A stretch of DNA of 41,001 nt from Verrucomicrobiota bacterium (GTDB taxonomy: Bacteria; Verrucomicrobiota; Kiritimatiellia; CAJWTS01). The stretch covers positions 116,140 to 157,140 of the forward strand of contig JAQBYD010000002.1 in assembly GCA_027623315.1 (NCBI GenBank), written 5' to 3'. The notes below the pieces were generated by a model. It searched no databases. It saw nothing but the letters and a program-made list of their open reading frames with translations, and was not told the DNA's origin. Numbering within the stretch: position 1 is the first letter of the stretch; each line of letters starts with the position of its first letter. A program made the position numbers and the translations under genes. This document shows positions 37,562 through 41,001 of the stretch, piece by piece.

Positions 37562-38251
37562 ATGAGACCCCTGCGATTGGCGCTCGCGATTGTGCTGCTT
37601 CCGCTGTGCGCTTCCGTGACGTGGACCGTTTTCCGGCTCCTCGAGGCCGGCCGGGTCACGGCGGCGGGGCTGCTGTCTCCCGGGGCGATTGCTATGACTC
37701 TTGGGTTTTCCCTATGGGTTCTGATCTATTTTACGATGCCGCGCCCTGTTCGTGCCTATGTCCTCGCACACGAGCTCTCGCACGCGATCTGGGCCATGCT
37801 CGCCGGTGCTCGAGTGTCAAACCTGCGCGTATCCGGAAGAGGAGGCAGCGTTCGCGTATCACACAGCAACATATGGATCACGCTGGCTCCCTACTTTTTC
37901 CCATTCTACACGGTCCTCGTGATCATGCTTTACGGGTGCCTGGCGCTATTCTGGGATCCCGGCCCCTACGAACTCTTCTGGCTCGGGATGGTGGGACTTA
38001 CCTGGAGTTTCCACGTCACCTTCACCATTAGTACGTTGATGACGAAACAGAGCGATATCCAGCGGTACGGACACCTTTTTTCCTACTGCCTGATCTATCT
38101 GCTCAATGTTTTAGGGGTCTGCGTCTGGATCGTCGCCGTATCGGAGGCCCGACTAGGCGATCTGACGGAGCATTTATCGAATACGACGCAGACGCTCTAT
38201 ACAGAGGGATACCGCGAGATCGGCCATTTCTTCGGATCAAAGGTACAATAA
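37562..38251 (+). CDS. M50B-like integral membrane metalloprotease candidate
   Basis: A 229-residue protein with about six membrane segments. AHELSHAIWAMLAGARV carries HExxH at residues 70-74, and the following glycine-rich loop (SGRGGSVRVS) resembles the start of Peptidase_M50B proteins. A possible third metal ligand is D165 in TKQSDIQRYG, in place of the usual LDG. It could be an intramembrane protease acting on the neighbouring anti-sigma factor, or a catalytically altered relative. It lies 73 bases before the ECF sigma gene in the same direction. Confidence 0.75.
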   Translation: MRPLRLALAIVLLPLCASVTWTVFRLLEAGRVTAAGLLSPGAIAMTLGFSLWVLIYFTMPRPVRAYVLAHELSHAIWAMLAGARVSNLRVSGRGGSVRVSHSNIWITLAPYFFPFYTVLVIMLYGCLALFWDPGPYELFWLGMVGLTWSFHVTFTISTLMTKQSDIQRYGHLFSYCLIYLLNVLGVCVWIVAVSEARLGDLTEHLSNTTQTLYTEGYREIGHFFGSKVQ

Positions 38252-38324
38252 TGCCGGCCGTCGAGCGTTATATCTCACAGGCAAAGAGGACTGGACCCGC
38301 CGCCCCGGCCCCACGAGCGTGACC

Positions 38325-38900
38325 ATGGACGAGCAGGATCAAGATCTCTTAGCCCGGTATCGGAAGGGCGATCTCGAGGCCCTCGACAGGCTTGTCGAGA
38401 AGCATCGAAGACCTCTCTTCGGGTACATCGTGAAGATGACCGAAGGAGGGGATGATGCGGACGATATATTTCAGGAGGTGTGGCTGCGCGCGATCCGAAA
38501 CCAGGATCGTTTCAAGTCCGGCAATTTCTGCGGATGGCTGATGCGGATCGCGCGCAACCTGGTGATCGACCGGGTGCGTAAGCGAAAGCCGATCGTCAAC
38601 CTGGTTCGGGATGAAGAAGATGAGGATCCATTCGAAAGTAGAGTTGCAGATCCGGGCCTGTCACCGTCGTCGATCTCCGCTGCGGGCGAATTGGGGTTAC
38701 GGATCGACGTCGCGGTCGCGGAACTGCCCGCGGAGCAGCGCGAGGTGTTCGTGATGCGGATGCAGGGAGAGGTTCCGTTCAAGGAGATCGCGGAGATCCA
38801 GGGCGTCTCAATCAACACCGCGCTTGCGCGGATGCAATACGCGGTGCGCAAGCTGCGCGCCGTGCTTCAGACCAATTATGAAGAGCTTGAAAGGGCGTGA
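38325..38900 (+). CDS. ECF-type RNA polymerase sigma factor
   Basis: A 191-residue sigma factor. Region 2 has DADDIFQEVWLRA (44-56) and the -10-reading helix WLMRIARNLVIDRVRKR (71-87). An acidic linker follows, then region 4 (about 130-180) with LPAEQREVFVMRM and a helix-turn-helix FKEIAEIQGVSINTALARM. ATG 38325 is chosen over GTG 38319, two codons earlier; GAG lies seven bases before it. The next gene starts three bases after its stop and encodes a membrane protein of anti-sigma shape, so this pair is probably one regulatory unit. Confidence 0.94.
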   Translation: MDEQDQDLLARYRKGDLEALDRLVEKHRRPLFGYIVKMTEGGDDADDIFQEVWLRAIRNQDRFKSGNFCGWLMRIARNLVIDRVRKRKPIVNLVRDEEDEDPFESRVADPGLSPSSISAAGELGLRIDVAVAELPAEQREVFVMRMQGEVPFKEIAEIQGVSINTALARMQYAVRKLRAVLQTNYEELERA

Positions 38901-38903
38901 GTT

Positions 38904-39473
38904 GTGGATCGTGACAAGGTCATAGAGATGATTCTGCTGTCGGACGCGGGTGAGCTTGAGGACCGTGACCGGGAGATCTTGAGTTCCGCCCTGGATGCCG
39001 ATCCGGAATTGGCCGCCTATGCTCATGATCTGGGACGCATTCGTGAGCTTTCCAATTCAGCATCTCCGATCGGTCCGTCCGACTCGACCATGGCCCGCAT
39101 CCGTGAGGTGGCTGCCGAGAACCGCGTGATCCCGTGGCCGGCGTTGAGGCTCATGGCCGCAGCCGCGGCGGTGGTCTTGCTTCTGGCCGGTGCCGGTTAT
39201 CTATCGTGGCAGCGCGATACTTCGCGGGTGCAAGTTGCGCGGCGGCCGGTCGGACCGGAAGTGGGATCCCAGGCGGAGTCGCTATATGCAATTATCGTAC
39301 TGGTCTCTCAGGACGAGGAGGGAGTGCTGACCGAGGTGGAACCAGGCATTGCCCAGGGCGACACGTACTTGGAGGCGCTCGCCGCGCAGTTGTTACAATT
39401 CCAGGGGCTTGATTCGGAGCCTTCCGATCCCGCCTTCGAAGACGATTCTGATTGGTTACTGGACTTGGGCTAG
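38904..39473 (+). CDS. Putative membrane anti-sigma factor
   Basis: A 189-residue protein with a GTG start. The N-terminal part (1-80) is charged and helical (SSALDADPELAAYAHDLGRI), one membrane helix spans about 81-100, and an acidic extracytoplasmic part ends DDSDWLLDLG. This layout fits a one-pass anti-sigma factor, though no zinc-binding HxxxCxxC is present. Three bases separate it from the sigma gene. The identification rests on position and shape, not on a recognised family. Confidence 0.7.
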   Translation: MDRDKVIEMILLSDAGELEDRDREILSSALDADPELAAYAHDLGRIRELSNSASPIGPSDSTMARIREVAAENRVIPWPALRLMAAAAAVVLLLAGAGYLSWQRDTSRVQVARRPVGPEVGSQAESLYAIIVLVSQDEEGVLTEVEPGIAQGDTYLEALAAQLLQFQGLDSEPSDPAFEDDSDWLLDLG

Positions 39474-39491
39474 ATCCGCCGCGTCGCGGCA

Positions 39492-39827
39492 TCAGGCGCC
39501 GCGGGGCGCTTCAGACCACAGGGCCTCGAGTTTGTAGTAGTCCCGCTTCTCGGCGGTGAAAATGTGCACCACGACATCCACGTAATCGAGAACGATCCAG
39601 CCGCCGTCGGATTCGCCGCTCTTCCGGAAACACTGGACACCTTCCCGTTTCAGGGCGACGCAGGTGTCTTCTGCCAGGGCCTTGAGGTGAGGGGGGCTGG
39701 AGCCCGTGACGATGATGAAGTAGTCGGTGATGGCGCCCGTGCCCTGGAGGTCGAGCACCACAACGTCACGTCCCATTTTGTCGGCGATCAGGCCTTCAAG
39801 CCGTTCGGTTAAAGCTTTTGCATTCAT
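39492..39827 (-). CDS. rsfS: Ribosomal silencing factor (Iojap/DUF143)
   Basis: RsfS binds L14 of the 50S subunit and blocks subunit joining when nutrients are short. The 111-residue protein has VVLDLQGTGAITDYFIIVTG and WIVLDYVDVVVHIFTAEKRD, both characteristic, with a normal length. It follows nadD by two bases, the usual arrangement, and converges on the anti-sigma gene with only 18 bases between stops. Confidence 0.95.
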   Translation of the reverse strand: MNAKALTERLEGLIADKMGRDVVVLDLQGTGAITDYFIIVTGSSPPHLKALAEDTCVALKREGVQCFRKSGESDGGWIVLDYVDVVVHIFTAEKRDYYKLEALWSEAPRGA

Positions 39828-39829
39828 TT

Positions 39830-40462
39830 CTATTTCGAGACGTAAAGGAGGTGCTCGTCGATATACTCTTCGACGGCCTCCGGGAGAAGGTAGCGAATAC
39901 TTTTCCCGTTGGCAACCCGCGCGCGAATATCCGAGGCGGAGACTTCGATCCGGTGGCCGGTGATCACGTCATCAAGTAATCGATGCGGCCAGGGATCCTT
40001 GAGCTTCAAGTTGCGGGGATCGATATTGCTCGGATCGAAGCCGGGTCGTGCCATGGCTACGATCGTACAGAGCCCGAGCAGCTCGTCGATTCTGCGCCAG
40101 GTGTGAAGTTCGAAGAGGCTGTCGGAGCCAATAAGGAACACCCACTCGCTGCCCGGACAGCGGTCGCGCAGTTCCAGGATGGTGTCGATCGTGTACGACG
40201 TGCCGCTGCGTTGAAGCTCCATGTCGCTGACGTCGAAGCCCGCCATGTCCGCGACCGCGAGCCGGAGCATGGCGAGTCGATGCGCGGAGTCAGCCAGCCC
40301 CTGAGCCTGCTTGTGGGGCGGGGTGTGGCAGGGCACGAATGTGACGCCTGTCAGATCAAGGGTTTCCATGGCATCACGCGCCATGATCAAGTGACCGTGA
40401 TGGACGGGGTTGAAGGTCCCCCCGAGAAGGCCGATGCGCCCTGCTTGGGTGCTGCCTGTCAT
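39830..40462 (-). CDS. nadD: Nicotinate-nucleotide adenylyltransferase
   Basis: NadD transfers AMP to nicotinate mononucleotide in NAD synthesis. The 210-residue protein has the start IGLLGGTFNPVHHGHL with the nucleotidyltransferase H-x-G-H, the VFLIGSDSLFELHTWRR segment and the late VSASDIRARVANGKSIRYLL. All match NadD. It is the first gene of a two-gene minus-strand unit with rsfS. Confidence 0.96.
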   Translation of the reverse strand: MTGSTQAGRIGLLGGTFNPVHHGHLIMARDAMETLDLTGVTFVPCHTPPHKQAQGLADSAHRLAMLRLAVADMAGFDVSDMELQRSGTSYTIDTILELRDRCPGSEWVFLIGSDSLFELHTWRRIDELLGLCTIVAMARPGFDPSNIDPRNLKLKDPWPHRLLDDVITGHRIEVSASDIRARVANGKSIRYLLPEAVEEYIDEHLLYVSK

Positions 40463-40762
40463 GTCTCGAAGACGGGCGGAGAAGGCCGGCCGGCCCGTCG
40501 ATGACCTGCGTTGGGGCGCCGAACCAGGCGAAAAGCATCAGTTTTACAGATCATTTCGGCATCATGAGCTGGAACACGAAGAGGCATCAAGATCTTATTC
40601 ATCGCCCACCGAATTCCCCCACCTGACATAACTTTTCCAATCCTGATAGTGCTTAACCATTTACTTCGGAGATGTGTGCTCCTATACTCTCCGTTGTACT
40701 GTGTCGGGGTTGGTTATATGGGCGTATAGCCGATCGTCGGGGAAACAAAAGGAGATGGGTGA
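40463..40762. other. Intergenic region between nadD and the secreted protein gene
   Basis: Three hundred bases without a credible gene. The AT-richer right half holds a sigma-70-like promoter pointing right and the ribosome site of the following gene. No riboswitch or tRNA fold was recognised. Confidence 0.6.
40660..40688 (+). promoter_or_regulatory. Sigma-70-type promoter before the secreted protein
   Basis: TTTACT (40660-40665) and TATACT (40683-40688) are separated by 17 bases, the ideal distance, in an AT-richer patch. Transcription would start near 40695, leaving a leader of about 68 bases before the ATG at 40763. Confidence 0.5.
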
Positions 40763-41001
40763 ATGGGTTCTTGCATTGATTGGACAAGGGGAATGTTTCG
40801 ATCCGTGAGGGTTCGCCGAGGTGCGCACCGCGCCACGGCATGCTCAAGCCTGATCATCATGGCTAGTCTTCTGATGGCTGGAGTCAGCGCCCGTGCGGCG
40901 GTTATTCCGGGCAGCATCGAGACATGGAACAGCGCTTCGGTGGAGGGGTGGAAGATACTGGACGTGCTGAACTGGAACTATCGCCCGGTGTCGAACGTGG
41001 G
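40763..41001 (+). CDS. Secreted or surface protein, N-terminal part only
   Basis: Only the first 79 residues lie in the window. AAGGAGATGGGTGA precedes the ATG, a strong ribosome site. A long basic N-region (RGMFRSVRVRRGAHR) leads to a hydrophobic core (SLIIMASLLMAGVSA) and a probable cleavage after ARA, so it is exported. The mature start VIPGSIETWNSASVEGW resembles the beginning of large extracellular proteins with C-terminal sorting signals in related bacteria, but the remainder is missing. Family cannot be assigned. Confidence 0.75.
   Translation, partial: MGSCIDWTRGMFRSVRVRRGAHRATACSSLIIMASLLMAGVSARAAVIPGSIETWNSASVEGWKILDVLNWNYRPVSNV

Noticed and set aside
40623-40650. CTGACA with GATAGT as a promoter
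   Set aside because: Spacing is 16 and the -10 is poor; the TTTACT-N17-TATACT pair further right is better.

Overview
The window (41 kb, GC-rich, tightly packed) looks like the chromosome of a Gram-negative bacterium of the PVC group, possibly Kiritimatiellota. The pointers are a MoxR-Bat locus of fused proteins, the uppS-cdsA-dxr-rseP order, single-chain PurL, and an exported surface-type protein at the right edge. This placement is inference from gene content; no rRNA gene is present. No tRNA, rRNA, CRISPR array, insertion sequence or prophage was seen.

Positions 1-17261, all on the minus strand, form a run of 13 genes. Read in transcription order they are: a Gld-type ABC transporter (ATPase, permease, GldG-like auxiliary protein), a DUF4340 protein, MoxR ATPase, a DUF58 protein, a DUF4381-like lipoprotein, BatA, a BatB-TPR fusion, two successive BatD-TPR(BatE) fusions, a small membrane protein and an ankyrin-repeat protein cut by the edge. 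Many junctions overlap by a few bases, suggesting translational coupling. The likely joint role is chaperone/insertase-like work at the cell envelope, with VWA proteins, a MoxR ATPase and periplasmic TPR modules.

Positions 17262-22603 hold a stress-response module. A membrane-anchored small heat-shock protein (minus) is divergent from a three-gene plus-strand operon: sensor histidine kinase, NtrC-type sigma-54 response regulator, and a fused nucleotidylyltransferase/GHMP sugar kinase. The 240-bp divergent region carries a near-perfect sigma-54 promoter facing the heat-shock gene. It also carries two 13-bp palindromes, CGACA-N3-TGTCG type, spaced 22 bp centre to centre and 155-177 bp upstream of the -12 element, as expected for enhancer sites of the adjacent regulator. 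This is the most interesting feature of the window.

Positions 22724-37105 on the plus strand carry an orphan CHASE4-PAS hybrid histidine kinase, then purL-queC-DegT aminotransferase, purA, and the uppS-cdsA-dxr-rseP cluster for undecaprenyl phosphate, CDP-diacylglycerol, isoprenoid precursors and site-2 proteolysis. After them come rpsT (minus), an M50B-like membrane protein, an ECF sigma factor with a putative anti-sigma factor, the convergent nadD-rsfS pair (minus), and the start of a secreted protein with its own promoter.
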